Positions 9,351 to 19,800 of a stretch of 64,000 bases of DNA are shown one piece after another. Source of the stretch: Chitinophaga sp. H8 (GTDB lineage: Bacteria; Bacteroidota; Bacteroidia; Chitinophagales; Chitinophagaceae); assembly GCF_040567655.1 (NCBI RefSeq), contig NZ_JBEXAC010000001.1, positions 3,100,001 through 3,164,000 of the forward strand. The letters run 5' to 3'. The translations under genes and the position numbers were made by a program. The notes under the pieces were generated by a model that saw only the letters and a list, made by a program, of their open reading frames with translations, did not search any database and had not been told where the DNA came from. Numbering within the stretch: position 1 is the stretch's first letter; the number at the start of each line of letters is the position of its first letter.

Positions 9351-12300
9351 CTAGAACCTGGCATTTACGCCAATCAGGAACGTACGTGCCTGTGGAAAAT
9401 ACCCCTGATCTATCCCCATCAGCAGCGGGCTGGCATTTCCCATTTCAGGATCAAGTCCGGTATACTTTGTAAAAGTGAACAGGTTCTGTGCACCTACGTA
9501 TAACCGTATGTTCGAGATGCGCGCACTTTTCAACCATTGTTCCGGGAAGTTATATCCCAGCTGTACGTTTTTCAACCGCAGGTAAGACCCATCTTCCACG
9601 AAATAGCTGGATATGTTGGTATTCAGCCCTGCATTGTTGGAAATTTTATAGTACTTATTGGTAGAACCTTCTCCATTCCAGGCTTTTTCCAGGAATCCTT
9701 TTGGTGCGTTGTACCAGCCAGTACCAGCCTCTGTATCATACCGCAGGATATTCATTACATCATTACCCTGTGATCCTTGCCAGAACAGGCTCAAGTCAAA
9801 GTTTTTGTATCCGAAATTCATATTCAGGCCATAAGTAAAGTCGGGCCATGGATTACCTATCATAGTACGATCCGCCGCATCCAGTTTACCATCAGGGCCA
9901 GCAATCACTTTACCATTGGCATCAGTACCATTTATATCTCTGAAACGGATATCACCCGGTGTAGAAACGCCTTTTTGCGGGCTCTTATCTACTTCTGCCT
10001 GGTTCTGAAAAATGCCATCCGCAATCCAGCCAAAGTAGTAACCTACCGGCATACCTATTTCTGTTCTGGTGATAGCTTCGTTCAGGTGAGCAGTTCCGAT
10101 CACCGGTTCACCACCACCTAAAGTCAGCACCTTATTCTTGAAAGTGGATATGTTTCCTTTAATGCCGTAGGTGAAATCACCCACTTTATTGTTGTAGCCA
10201 ACGGATAATTCCCATCCTTTATTTTCCATGCTTCCTGCATTAGACCAAGGATCACCAGGGTATCCCATGGTAGTTGGCATTGGTACAGTCAGCAACATAT
10301 CATTAATCCTTTTGTTAAAGTAATCAATGGTTACATCCAGTTTACCATTAAACAACAACAGGTCCAATGCGATATCCGTTTGTTTGGAAGTTTCCCATTG
10401 GAGGGTAGGCAAGCCAATACCACTGCGGCCTGCTCCCAGGTACCCGGTATTGTTATCACCAAAAAGATAACGGTTAGGAATAGGCAGGTTGCCATAGGTA
10501 GACAGATAAGCACCTGAAATACCTACATTCTGATTACCTATTGTACCATAGCTTCCCCTTAATTTACCATCGGTGAGCCAGCTCAGACCCGCATTCTTAA
10601 TAAAGTCCTCCTCTGTAAAGCGCCATGCGGCTGATACAGAAGGGAAAGTTCCCCAACGGTAATCCTGGTCAAAATAAGAGCTCGCATCACGACGGATATT
10701 GGCAGCCAGGATATACCTGTCGGCATATACGTAGTTAACACGTCCAAAAAAGGATTGGAGAGAATTAGCATATGTATAACCGGAAGCGCCGGGCAGGATG
10801 GTCCCCGCATCAATGATGCGCATATCTTCATCGTTATTAACGATGCCGGATTTAGAAGCACCATAGTTCAACCCTTTGGTCAGCTCTGCCGAAATACCAC
10901 CTAATGCGGTAACATGGTGTTTACCCCAGGTTTGATCGTAGGTAAGGGTGTTTTCCCATACAAAGTAATTATTCCAGGAAGAGGAATTGCTTACGGTATT
11001 GTTGGTCTGGTAGTCAAAAGCATTCAGGCGATAGGATGGTGTAAATCCTTTAGATAAGCCACGGGATAAATCCAATCCGAAATTACTTCTAAAAGTAAGT
11101 GGGTCAATGATCTTTACATCCAGGCTGGCACCACCTTTTATCGCAATACCTTCCCATTTGCTCTGACGCATCCGTTCTACCTGCGCAGCAGGGTTAGGCT
11201 TGTTTGTATATAATATACCTCCGTATTGTGAAAAAGGGTTATTACCCTCATATCCATCCATAATACGATTATAAAAATCAGGCACATCTTTCAGGTTGTT
11301 ACGGAATACCGGTGTGATGGGATCCGCTGTCATCGCGCTGAAAATGGTACCAGTATAAGGATTGTTTTCATCCACATTACGACGACTTTCATAGATCAGG
11401 CCGATATTGCTGCTGAACTTCACCCTTGGACTGATATCTGCCCCTACATTGGTGCGCCAGGAGATACGCTCATAGTCTGATCCTTTTACAATACCTTTCT
11501 GGTTCATATATCCCAGGTTGGTAGCATAGGTAAGGTTTTTACCAGCACCAGTGATACCCAGGTTATAGCTTTGAATAGGTGCATTTTCCTGAATGATTTC
11601 CTTCCACCAGTCAGTACCATTACGGCTACCGGTATTGGATTCAACAAATTTCAGTGCCTCTGCAATTTTCTGAGGAGTAGCAAAATCCTGAGGAGGCGCC
11701 GCACCTACTGCACTGGCAGCCCTGATTTTATACTGGATAAATTCTTCTGCATTCAGCATGTGCGGGCGTTTCCAGGCAGACTGTATACCTGTATAGGTAT
11801 CAAAAGTAACGTGCATTTTCTCATCACGTTTGTCTCCTTTTTTGGTAGTAACAATCACCACACCATTAGAGGCTCTGGCGCCATAGATAGCAGCTGTAGA
11901 AGCATCTTTCAGGATGTCCATAGCCTCAATATCTGTTGGGTTCAGCCAGGCAATATCTGTTTGTGGCAAACCATCTACTATATACAATGGTGTATTGCTA
12001 CCATGAATGGAACCGATACCACGGATACGTACAATCGCAGGTGATCCGGGGCTGCCGCTGCTCTGGGTCACCATTACACCGGCTGCTTTTCCCTGTAATG
12101 CTTCCGCCGCACTTCTCACCGGTATATTACGCAGGTCTTTTCCATTTACAGAGCTAATCGCACCCGTAATATCCTTTTTCTTTTGTGTACCATATCCCAC
12201 CACTACTACTTCATTCAGTCCGCTGGTAGATTCGATCAATGTAACCGCCAATGGTGCATTGCCATTCACCATTACTTCCTGTGCTTCATATCCCATGTAG

Positions 12301-12827
12301 CTAAATACCAGTATGGTACCGTTGGCAGCCGTTAAAGAAAACTGGCCATTAACATCCGTTACCGTACCGGCTTTGCCATTCTTTTCTTTAACAGATACGC
12401 CAATCAGCGGATTACCATTGGCATCTGATACCTTCCCCGTGATTTTATCCTGTCTGTCTATTTCCCCTTTGGGAGAAATCACCACCAGTTTCTCATCCAC
12501 TATTTTATAAGACAGGGTACTATCCAATACCTGTTTCATAATTTCAGATAAGGCTGCATCTTTGACCTGCAAATCGATTTTTCCCAGTTTTTTGATATAG
12601 CCGTAATTATAGAAAAAACGGTAATCGCTTTCTTTCTGGATTTTGGCAAAAATCTTGTCTGCCTCTGTTTTTTCAAAGCGGAGTGTAAATTTCTCCTGAG
12701 AAAAAACATTAGCGGAAGTATGCAAAAAAGTCAACAGCACTAAGGCAAAACTTAATTTCATAATGAGGAATAGTTTGATTGCCAGGTGGAATACACAGGA
12801 ATTCCTCCCAAATCTTCTTTTTTTCAT
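9351..12827 (-). CDS. SusC/RagA TonB-linked outer-membrane transporter with STN domain
   Basis: A 1,158-residue channel. The signal peptide ends near residue 43 (SANVFSQ); the ATG at 12761 (MKLSFALVLL) is a possible shorter start. The STN domain (about 45-125) is followed by a CarboxypepD_reg-like beta domain (about 128-215, ITGKVSDANGNPLIGVSV), the plug (about 225-345, with YIVDGLPQT, ILKDASTAAIYGARASNGVV and TTKKG) and a large beta-barrel ending in an aromatic residue (LIGVNARF). The STN domain is the part that contacts a FecR-type anti-sigma factor, which fits the fecR and ECF sigma genes just upstream. A 285-base leader with two hairpins precedes the gene. Confidence 0.95.
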   Translation of the reverse strand: MKKRRFGRNSCVFHLAIKLFLIMKLSFALVLLTFLHTSANVFSQEKFTLRFEKTEADKIFAKIQKESDYRFFYNYGYIKKLGKIDLQVKDAALSEIMKQVLDSTLSYKIVDEKLVVISPKGEIDRQDKITGKVSDANGNPLIGVSVKEKNGKAGTVTDVNGQFSLTAANGTILVFSYMGYEAQEVMVNGNAPLAVTLIESTSGLNEVVVVGYGTQKKKDITGAISSVNGKDLRNIPVRSAAEALQGKAAGVMVTQSSGSPGSPAIVRIRGIGSIHGSNTPLYIVDGLPQTDIAWLNPTDIEAMDILKDASTAAIYGARASNGVVIVTTKKGDKRDEKMHVTFDTYTGIQSAWKRPHMLNAEEFIQYKIRAASAVGAAPPQDFATPQKIAEALKFVESNTGSRNGTDWWKEIIQENAPIQSYNLGITGAGKNLTYATNLGYMNQKGIVKGSDYERISWRTNVGADISPRVKFSSNIGLIYESRRNVDENNPYTGTIFSAMTADPITPVFRNNLKDVPDFYNRIMDGYEGNNPFSQYGGILYTNKPNPAAQVERMRQSKWEGIAIKGGASLDVKIIDPLTFRSNFGLDLSRGLSKGFTPSYRLNAFDYQTNNTVSNSSSWNNYFVWENTLTYDQTWGKHHVTALGGISAELTKGLNYGASKSGIVNNDEDMRIIDAGTILPGASGYTYANSLQSFFGRVNYVYADRYILAANIRRDASSYFDQDYRWGTFPSVSAAWRFTEEDFIKNAGLSWLTDGKLRGSYGTIGNQNVGISGAYLSTYGNLPIPNRYLFGDNNTGYLGAGRSGIGLPTLQWETSKQTDIALDLLLFNGKLDVTIDYFNKRINDMLLTVPMPTTMGYPGDPWSNAGSMENKGWELSVGYNNKVGDFTYGIKGNISTFKNKVLTLGGGEPVIGTAHLNEAITRTEIGMPVGYYFGWIADGIFQNQAEVDKSPQKGVSTPGDIRFRDINGTDANGKVIAGPDGKLDAADRTMIGNPWPDFTYGLNMNFGYKNFDLSLFWQGSQGNDVMNILRYDTEAGTGWYNAPKGFLEKAWNGEGSTNKYYKISNNAGLNTNISSYFVEDGSYLRLKNVQLGYNFPEQWLKSARISNIRLYVGAQNLFTFTKYTGLDPEMGNASPLLMGIDQGYFPQARTFLIGVNARF

Positions 12828-12914
12828 AGATTTGTTTTAGAAAGGTTTGTAATCAGGAGCAAGTATTGTTTGATAAGCTGCTTACTCCTATTGAAAATGC
12901 ATAGCCTTTTTTCC

Positions 12915-12979
12915 GGGAAGAGTGCCACCTCTTCCCTTTTTTTATTGCCTTCAGCCTATATTATCGCATAGCTAAAGGC
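12915..12979. promoter_or_regulatory. Two hairpins in the susC leader; one reads as a plus-strand terminator
   Basis: GGGAAGAG (12915-12922) pairs with CTCTTCCC (12929-12936) around a 6-base loop, and seven T follow on the plus strand (12937-12943). That is a textbook intrinsic terminator, but for plus-strand transcription, where no gene lies upstream. A second, imperfect hairpin (GCCTTcAGCcTAT against ATAGCTAAAGGC, 12947-12979) adjoins it. On the minus strand both lie in the leader of susC, about 90-150 bases before its start, without a U-run. They could end an antisense transcript or shape the leader. Confidence 0.5.
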
Positions 12980-13112
12980 CGACCACTATGTAATCAGGTA
13001 GTGAAGTTGTTTTTTCATACTGGACTTTTTTGTGTTGATAAAATGTAATCGCTCACTGTCTGCAGCCCCTGGCTGCATGATTCATGGTATTTTAAACTGA
13101 CGTCGCCGTGCT

Positions 13113-14192
13113 TTATTTAAAAAGATATATTTCCTTTTTTTCTATCCGGTAACGAAAACCGGTGGTCATTTGTAATAGCCGTAAAGCTTTGTCAACGCCT
13201 TCTTTTTCAAACACACCGGCTAATACCTCATATTTTAGCGCTTCATTTTCAAAATGGATATGCACATCAAACTGTCTTTCCATTTTATGCGCTACTTCTT
13301 CAAAAGTTTCATTCACAAATGCCAGCTTCTGGTTGAGCCAGGCTGTTTCCATTACCAGGCTGCTGTCCTGGCGATTTATGGGTAATTCCTGTACCTGGTA
13401 TTTCAAAGCATTCACAGGTCTCATCTCCTGCTGATGATTGGTGGGAACAGCCTCCAATGGCATGATCAGCTTTTCCTGTTTCGACAGGATCACTTTTCTA
13501 TCCGGGTTATTTCCCATAATCACCTGTACTTTTCCATCAATAACCGTTGTTTCTGCATTACGATCGCCCTTGTACGCTTTTACATTGAATGCGGTCCCCA
13601 ATACCCGGACGGTAAGGTGATCCGTATATACTATAAAAGGCTTGGTGTGATTCCTCGTTACATCGAAAAACGCCTCTCCTTCCAGTTTTACTTCACGTGC
13701 CAGCCCCATGAAGTCATTGGTATAGGTAAGCTTGCTGCCGGCATTCAACCAGATCTGTGTGCCATCAGGCAACACTGCTTTTTTGAGTGTGCCATTGCCA
13801 GCTACTATCTCATATTTTACAACCTCTTCACCAGCAGCCCTGCCACCGGTGTGCTGTTTTTTCCATAGCCATCCACCACCTGCCAATAAAACCAGCAGTA
13901 CTGCTGCCGCTGCCAGCCATGCACTTTTGAGTGGAAACTTCCGGCGTTTTACTTCCGGTACGCCCTCCTCCAGTTTGGACGAAAGTTGTTCCCATCCTGT
14001 CAGCATGATATCCTGCTCTTCAACAGGTGTTTCGATATGTTGCCTATTACCTCCAATAGCATGAATCACCTCTTCTACATAACGGTATTCCGGATGCTGC
14101 ACCAACAAGGCTTCCAGTTCCTGCAGTTCATCCGGACCTGCCGCTCGTCCCAATTTCCGGGCTATCAGTTCCAGTATTCTTTCTGATTTCAT
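13113..14192 (-). CDS. FecR-family anti-sigma factor
   Basis: A 359-residue inner-membrane protein. The N-terminal about 80 residues form the cytoplasmic sigma-binding part. One membrane helix follows (about 88-107, AWLAAAAVLLVLLAGGGWLW). The periplasmic FecR domain has VLPDGTQIWLNAGSKLTY and VRVLGTAFNVKAY, and the C-terminal DUF4974 domain runs from LAFVNETFEEVAHKMERQF to the end. It would hold the ECF sigma factor encoded 114 bases upstream until the STN domain of the downstream SusC signals that ligand is bound. Gene order sigma-fecR-susC-susD matches the standard trans-envelope arrangement. Confidence 0.93.
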   Translation of the reverse strand: MKSERILELIARKLGRAAGPDELQELEALLVQHPEYRYVEEVIHAIGGNRQHIETPVEEQDIMLTGWEQLSSKLEEGVPEVKRRKFPLKSAWLAAAAVLLVLLAGGGWLWKKQHTGGRAAGEEVVKYEIVAGNGTLKKAVLPDGTQIWLNAGSKLTYTNDFMGLAREVKLEGEAFFDVTRNHTKPFIVYTDHLTVRVLGTAFNVKAYKGDRNAETTVIDGKVQVIMGNNPDRKVILSKQEKLIMPLEAVPTNHQQEMRPVNALKYQVQELPINRQDSSLVMETAWLNQKLAFVNETFEEVAHKMERQFDVHIHFENEALKYEVLAGVFEKEGVDKALRLLQMTTGFRYRIEKKEIYLFK

Positions 14193-14306
14193 TGATACAA
14201 TAAGGTGCTTCGCTCAAAGGACACACGGTAAAAATGAATTCCCTAAAAGCGCTACAAAAAAATTTACTTCGTTACAAAAAGATGACAATAAAGTAGAGAA
14301 GGGAGG

Positions 14307-14888
14307 TTAATCTTGAATGGTATCCCCTATTATTTTTTTGCTGGATGTGCGCTGCAGAAAGGGCTGCAGCAAATGTGACAGCTTTTTAAGAGCAATCACC
14401 AATTGTGCATCCACCGTTTTTGTAGCAATCCCTAAAATATCTGCCACTTCACTATAAGACAATCCATCTTCTTTTACCAGCTTAAAGATCAATTTGCATT
14501 TGGGAGGCAACTGCTGAATCGCTGCAGCAATAGCCTGTTGCAATTCATTGGTAAGCAGTAGCTGCTCTGCATTCAGGGATAGCTGAAAATGCTGTACATG
14601 CACATTATCAAGGTCCAATTCCTGAAAAGGGATTACTGTACGTAAATGATTCAATGCAGTGTGCTTGACCGCTACATACAGATATACTTTCATGTTGGAT
14701 ATTTTATCCAACACTTTCCGCTTCTCCCAAAGTTTTACAAAAACGTCATTCACTACTTCCTCTGCCATTTGCCTGTTTTTGATAAACGTGTAGGCAAACT
14801 GGAAAAGACGGAACACCTGTTGTTGATAAAATGCTTTGAAAGCAAGTTGGTCGTCTTTAAACTGTATGCGATATAGCAGCTCCTCCAT
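14307..14888 (-). CDS. ECF (sigma-70 family) RNA polymerase sigma factor
   Basis: A 193-residue sigma factor with region 2 (FYQQQVFRLFQFAYTFIKNRQMAEEVVNDVFVKLWEKR) and region 4 (LPPKCKLIFKLVKEDGLSYSEVADILGI) and little else, as expected for an ECF factor. The start is placed at the ATG at 14888 because a strong Shine-Dalgarno sequence, GGAGGTGA on the minus strand, lies 11 bases upstream; an in-frame GTG at 14903 would overlap it. Such a strong ribosome site is unusual in this phylum. The factor probably directs polymerase to the susC promoter of its own locus. Confidence 0.93.
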   Translation of the reverse strand: MEELLYRIQFKDDQLAFKAFYQQQVFRLFQFAYTFIKNRQMAEEVVNDVFVKLWEKRKVLDKISNMKVYLYVAVKHTALNHLRTVIPFQELDLDNVHVQHFQLSLNAEQLLLTNELQQAIAAAIQQLPPKCKLIFKLVKEDGLSYSEVADILGIATKTVDAQLVIALKKLSHLLQPFLQRTSSKKIIGDTIQD

Positions 14889-15025
14889 AGTGATAATCGT
14901 CACCTCCGTATAGCTGCAAAATAGAAATTTTTTTTAAAAAGTACTACTAAATAATAGATTTCTTTATAAATGGTACAGGCAGTTGACTAAATAATCAACT
15001 GCCTGCACCTCTTTTTGAAACAATT

Positions 15026-16810
15026 TTATTCCTTATCCCACCATACATTAGTAGAAACTGCATCCGTTCCCCCCATCCTGTTCACTGCATCCATATAGTT
15101 TGCTTCATTTGATACTTTCTCACCAGGAGGGTAAGTCATCCGTTTGATATAATTGCCCGGAGAGCCGTCCTTAGCTTTAATGGTAGAAGGATCGGGCGCT
15201 GCAAAAGGCAGCAGCACAGGCTTATGCAGCCGGCGGTGATCATTCCAGGCTTCCAGCGACCCATCAGGAAAAAGCCCTATATATTTCTGGGTAATGATCT
15301 TATCCAGGTCGGTATCCACTGGTTTTCCATTAAAACCAGCACCTGAGTTATGGCCAAATTTTACGGTAGTGCCGTAAGCATTGGGGGAAGTAGATTGCAA
15401 ATACTGGTTAATCACCTCATCCGGAACATTATTCTTTTTCATGGAAATGGTGATCCCTTCTTCGTAAAGACTTTTAGCATCCTTTCCCATATTCCATCCC
15501 CGTAAGGCCCCTTCTGCACGGAGGAAACATACTTCCTGGTAGCTCAGCCGGTCATAGGCCCGCATCCCATCGGTATACTTATCTCCCATACGCGCATAAT
15601 CCTTTACATTATATTGTATTTTGCTTTTATTGGTAGGAGACAGTCCTGCCGGCACGCCTACCCACCGGTATAACATATTATACTTTTTATCTTCTATCAT
15701 CACCTCATCGCTGGCCTTGGTTCCCTTGTTAGTAACAGCAAAAAACACCGGTCCGCGGGGATCCACTTTGGAAGGTACCCCTACCCTTATCCTGTTGGCT
15801 TTAGGGTCCAGTGGGTTTTCAGCTTTATTCTCCGGATTCCCCAGCAATATACCGGCATCGTCATATACCGGTGTTACTACCTGCCCGGTTTCATCTTTAA
15901 CTACGGGGAAAGGCTGTCCGCCCAGGCCGGTCAGGAGGTATTCCATAGAACGGCTCATCGCCGCACCATCCCATTCATGGCCATAATAGAAATAACCATT
16001 TTCCATATTAGTATACTGGGCGGTCCACTGATTAGAGCGCGGGGCTTTAAACTCATCTCCGATATCCCGTAAAATCCCGGCAGCCACCGCCTCTTCTGCA
16101 TGCAGTTTAGCCAGTTCAGGATCCCTTTCCGTTAAATGCATAGCCAAACGAAGGCGCAGGGAATTGGCAAACCGTTTCCATTTTTCTATCACTCCTTTAA
16201 AAATAATGTCCTGCCTGTCGCTCATCGTGTAAGCATCGGGATCCAGTGCCTCTGACGCTTCCTTCAGTTCTTTCAGCAGGTCCTTGTAGATATCTTCCTG
16301 CTTGTCGTATACCGCAGGCTTACCTGAACCATCTGCCAGCTGGGAATATGGTACATCCCCATAGATATCGGTAAACCAGGAGGATACCAGGCATTTCATA
16401 ATACGGGCGATCTGCAATACATTACTTTTCCCTTTCCTGACCTCATTTTCGTAGCGGATCACCTCATTCAGGTTTTTTACCCAGCCGGCATGGTAATTGG
16501 CACTCCAGTAGTCATTGTTCCATCCCACTACCGGGAGGTACTGCTGGCTGTCAAACCCTTCATTGGCCACATACTGACTGAATACATCCAGGAAAAGATT
16601 TTGTATACGCTGGTGGATACTTACATCCATTCCGGTCCGGAACATCACGGCAGACAGCAGGTAGGCAGCATCTACCTTATCCGCGGAAGCCGCATTGGGA
16701 TTTACATTCATCTCATCAAAGCCCTTATCACAGGAGCTAAGAGGCATTAATGTCATGGCAGCGCCTAACACCGCCACGGGTAAAGAAATATATCTGTGCT
16801 TGATTGTCAT
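15026..16810 (-). CDS. SusD-like lipoprotein (SusD/RagB, second type)
   Basis: A 594-residue outer-membrane lipoprotein with lipobox PLSSC (Cys at about residue 27) followed by DKGFDEMNVNPNAASADKVDAAYLL, the opening typical of the SusD-like_2 branch. Further signs are VSSWFTDIYGDVPYSQL, GVIEKWKRFANSLRLRLAMHL and a late LDKIITQKYIGLFPDGSLEAWNDHRR block. It would form the lid of the SusC channel encoded just upstream (22-base gap). It is the last gene of the second uptake cluster; the sigma factor of the first cluster starts 138 bases further on in the same direction, so some read-through is possible. Confidence 0.93.
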   Translation of the reverse strand: MTIKHRYISLPVAVLGAAMTLMPLSSCDKGFDEMNVNPNAASADKVDAAYLLSAVMFRTGMDVSIHQRIQNLFLDVFSQYVANEGFDSQQYLPVVGWNNDYWSANYHAGWVKNLNEVIRYENEVRKGKSNVLQIARIMKCLVSSWFTDIYGDVPYSQLADGSGKPAVYDKQEDIYKDLLKELKEASEALDPDAYTMSDRQDIIFKGVIEKWKRFANSLRLRLAMHLTERDPELAKLHAEEAVAAGILRDIGDEFKAPRSNQWTAQYTNMENGYFYYGHEWDGAAMSRSMEYLLTGLGGQPFPVVKDETGQVVTPVYDDAGILLGNPENKAENPLDPKANRIRVGVPSKVDPRGPVFFAVTNKGTKASDEVMIEDKKYNMLYRWVGVPAGLSPTNKSKIQYNVKDYARMGDKYTDGMRAYDRLSYQEVCFLRAEGALRGWNMGKDAKSLYEEGITISMKKNNVPDEVINQYLQSTSPNAYGTTVKFGHNSGAGFNGKPVDTDLDKIITQKYIGLFPDGSLEAWNDHRRLHKPVLLPFAAPDPSTIKAKDGSPGNYIKRMTYPPGEKVSNEANYMDAVNRMGGTDAVSTNVWWDKE

Positions 16811-16832
16811 AATAATGCGCTTTAATGTTTTA

Positions 16833-19800
16833 CTAGAAACCTACTTTAAGATTTAAGCCATAGCTGCGGGTAGATGGCATCCCTACATATTCGAAACCGC
16901 TGGCAGAGGCTGCCATACTTGATTCCGGATCAATACCGGGCACACTATTGTGGATAATCCACAGATTACGGGCAACAAATCCAAGGCTCAGGTCTTTTAT
17001 AACCGTTCTACTAAGTATATGGCGTGGCAGCTGGTAAGTGAGTGTTACCTCTCTCAACCGGACACTGTTGGCATTATATACAAATGCAGAATTAATGCCC
17101 CCGCCATTCAGGCCAGCTACGCGTTTCCAGTACTCTTCAGCGGTAACCGGTACATTGTTCGTTTTTCCATCTTCAAATACACCATCTACTACAAATTTTT
17201 CGTCACGCCCATTTACGGTACCTGCGGCAGTACCGTAATAGTACATAGAAGCCAGTGTACCGGAGTAGATCTGGCCACCCTGGCGGATGTCGAGCAGGAA
17301 GCCCATACTCAGATTTTTATAGCTGAAAGTATTATACACCCCGCTTGCCCACTTAGGCTGGAAATTACCGAGTAAGGTATTGGCTCCGGAAGCCATTGGT
17401 TTGGGCAGTCCGGTTTCATCCACTACCACCTTTCCTTCTGCATTACGTGTAAAGTCTGTTCCGTAAAAGTCGCCATAGTCCTTGCCTTCCAATACCAAAG
17501 ACATGATCGTGCCGAAATAGGTAAAAATGGATTGTTTTACTTCCGGATGCAGCTCCACCATGCGGTTGGTGTTACGGGAATAGTTGACCGTAATATCCCA
17601 GTTGAACCCTTTTTCCTGGCGGACAGGGCTGCCGGTTAAGGTAAATTCAAATCCTTTGTTCTGTACATTGCCCGCATTGATCAACCGGGTATTGTAGCCA
17701 GTGGTGGAAGAAACGCCCAGGTCAATAATCTGATTAAAGGCATTCTTCTTATACCAGGTCATATCCATGCCCAGGCGGTTACCTAATAGTTTCAGATCCA
17801 GTCCGATTTCTGATGAACGGATAATTTCCGGCATCAGCTCATAGTTGGGACGGGAATTAGGCAGCTCTGTACCAATCGCGTCTGTACCAGGTATAGGCCT
17901 GATATCATACGTGGGTGCGGTACCATAAGGGCCACGGTCATTACCTGCTTCAGCGATAGCTCCTCTTACTTTCACCATCGAGATAAAGCGGGGTACTTCC
18001 ACATTAAAGTTTCTCAGCACCTGGTCTATAATGACACTTCCTACATAAGAAGGATAACCAAAGGAGCGGTTTTTCTTATCCAGCGTGGAAGACCAGTCGT
18101 TACGATAGGTATAGTCAAAGAACAGGAAGTCTTTATAGGATAAATTCACAAATCCATACAAGGAGTTCATCCCTCTTTTGGTGATAGAGCGGTTGTAATA
18201 TCCCGGTGTAGGGCTATTGGTAATGTTCCACAATTTATCTACCAGGAGGCCGGTCGTTTGTCCGCCATCACCACGATAGGTGGCACGCATCTGGTTGCCG
18301 CCCAGGCTTACACTAGCCTGCAAGGGACCAAATGTACGGTTGGCCGTCAGGAGGAAGTCGACGTTCGTTTCCTTTCCTGTTCCACTGCCAAAAGAATAAG
18401 AACCTTTGTTGATAGCCTGAGAACCTATGGTATTCATAGGTGTCTTCACCTCATTAAAGCTGGCATTGAAATTCATCGTATGCCTGGCCTGTAATTTCAG
18501 CCAGTCTGTAAACTGGTATTGCAGGCTGATCAGGCTGAGATAACGGTCGTTATCATCATTGTTCTGCATGTTATATAATACCCAATATGGATTTTGCTCT
18601 GTTGGGTAATAAGATCTTGGCATGCCGTTCGCCTCTTCCGGCGGATTCAGTTCTGATACGGTTACAGAACGGGGCATTTTGATAAAGTTGTAATAGATAT
18701 TATCTGAATACCCACCAGCAAACGGGCGGTTTTTAACGTCCTGCTTGATATAATTCAGTTTCGCATCAATAGATAACTTCTTATTAAACAAGAAAGCATT
18801 AATACGGCCGGTAATGTTATCGCGGCTCAGATCATATCCAGGCATAATACTTTCATTACGCAGGTTGGTATATCCCAGGCGATAGGTAACAATATCTGTT
18901 CCTCCATCTACCTCTACCGTATTGGTAAACGTAGTACCGGTTTTAAAGAAATTCTTTACCCCGTTGGGATCTGCTTTCAGCGGGCGTTTTTTGCCAGTCC
19001 AGTCGGTTACTTCCTGACCAGTTATTTTTGGGCCCCAGCTTTCAATCGTATTGGTATTAAACTGGCCCGAAGTGCCTTGGGCATATTCATTCTGAAAATC
19101 ATAGAACACCAAGGGGGTTTCAGCGGTAAAACTGGAATTCAGGTTTACCCTTACCTTGCCGGCCTTTCCTTTTTTGGTAGTGATGAGGATCACCCCGTTT
19201 CCTCCGCGGGTACCATACAGGGCTGCAGCAGCAGGGCCTTTCAGCACAGAAATGGTTTCAATATCATCCGGGTTGATATTAGACACATCAGATCCCCGGT
19301 CCATACCGCCCCAAAGGCTAGTGCCCATTGAAGTCTGGTCATTTTGCAATGGCATCCCGTCAATAACGATCAAAGGTTCATTTCCATCCACTTTCAGGGA
19401 GTTAAAGCCGCGGATGATAATTTTGGCAGAACCTCCGGGACCACCACTTCCCTGATAGAGCTGTAAGCCGGCAATCTTACCAGATAAGCTGTTGATCACA
19501 TTCGTTTCCTTAGCAGTACTCACTTCACTCCCATCGATCTGTTGCATGGAATACCCCAGTGCTTTCTGTTCACGCTTGATCCCCAGAGCGGTAACTACCA
19601 CTTCCCCAACTTTCTGGGATAACTGTGTCAGCTGGATATTGATCGTGTTGCGGCCTCCCACTGCCTCTTCCTTTGACTGGAAGCTAACATAGGAGAAAAG
19701 CAGGGTGTCCTGTGCAGACGGGAGGGTAATGCTGTAATTACCGGTACCATCTGTGATGGCCCCCTTTCCGGTGGCTTTGCTCCGCACAACAGCACCTGGC

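Noticed and set aside
15621..15986. 121-codon plus-strand open frame
   Set aside because: It is antisense to a complete SusD-like gene with strong family motifs.
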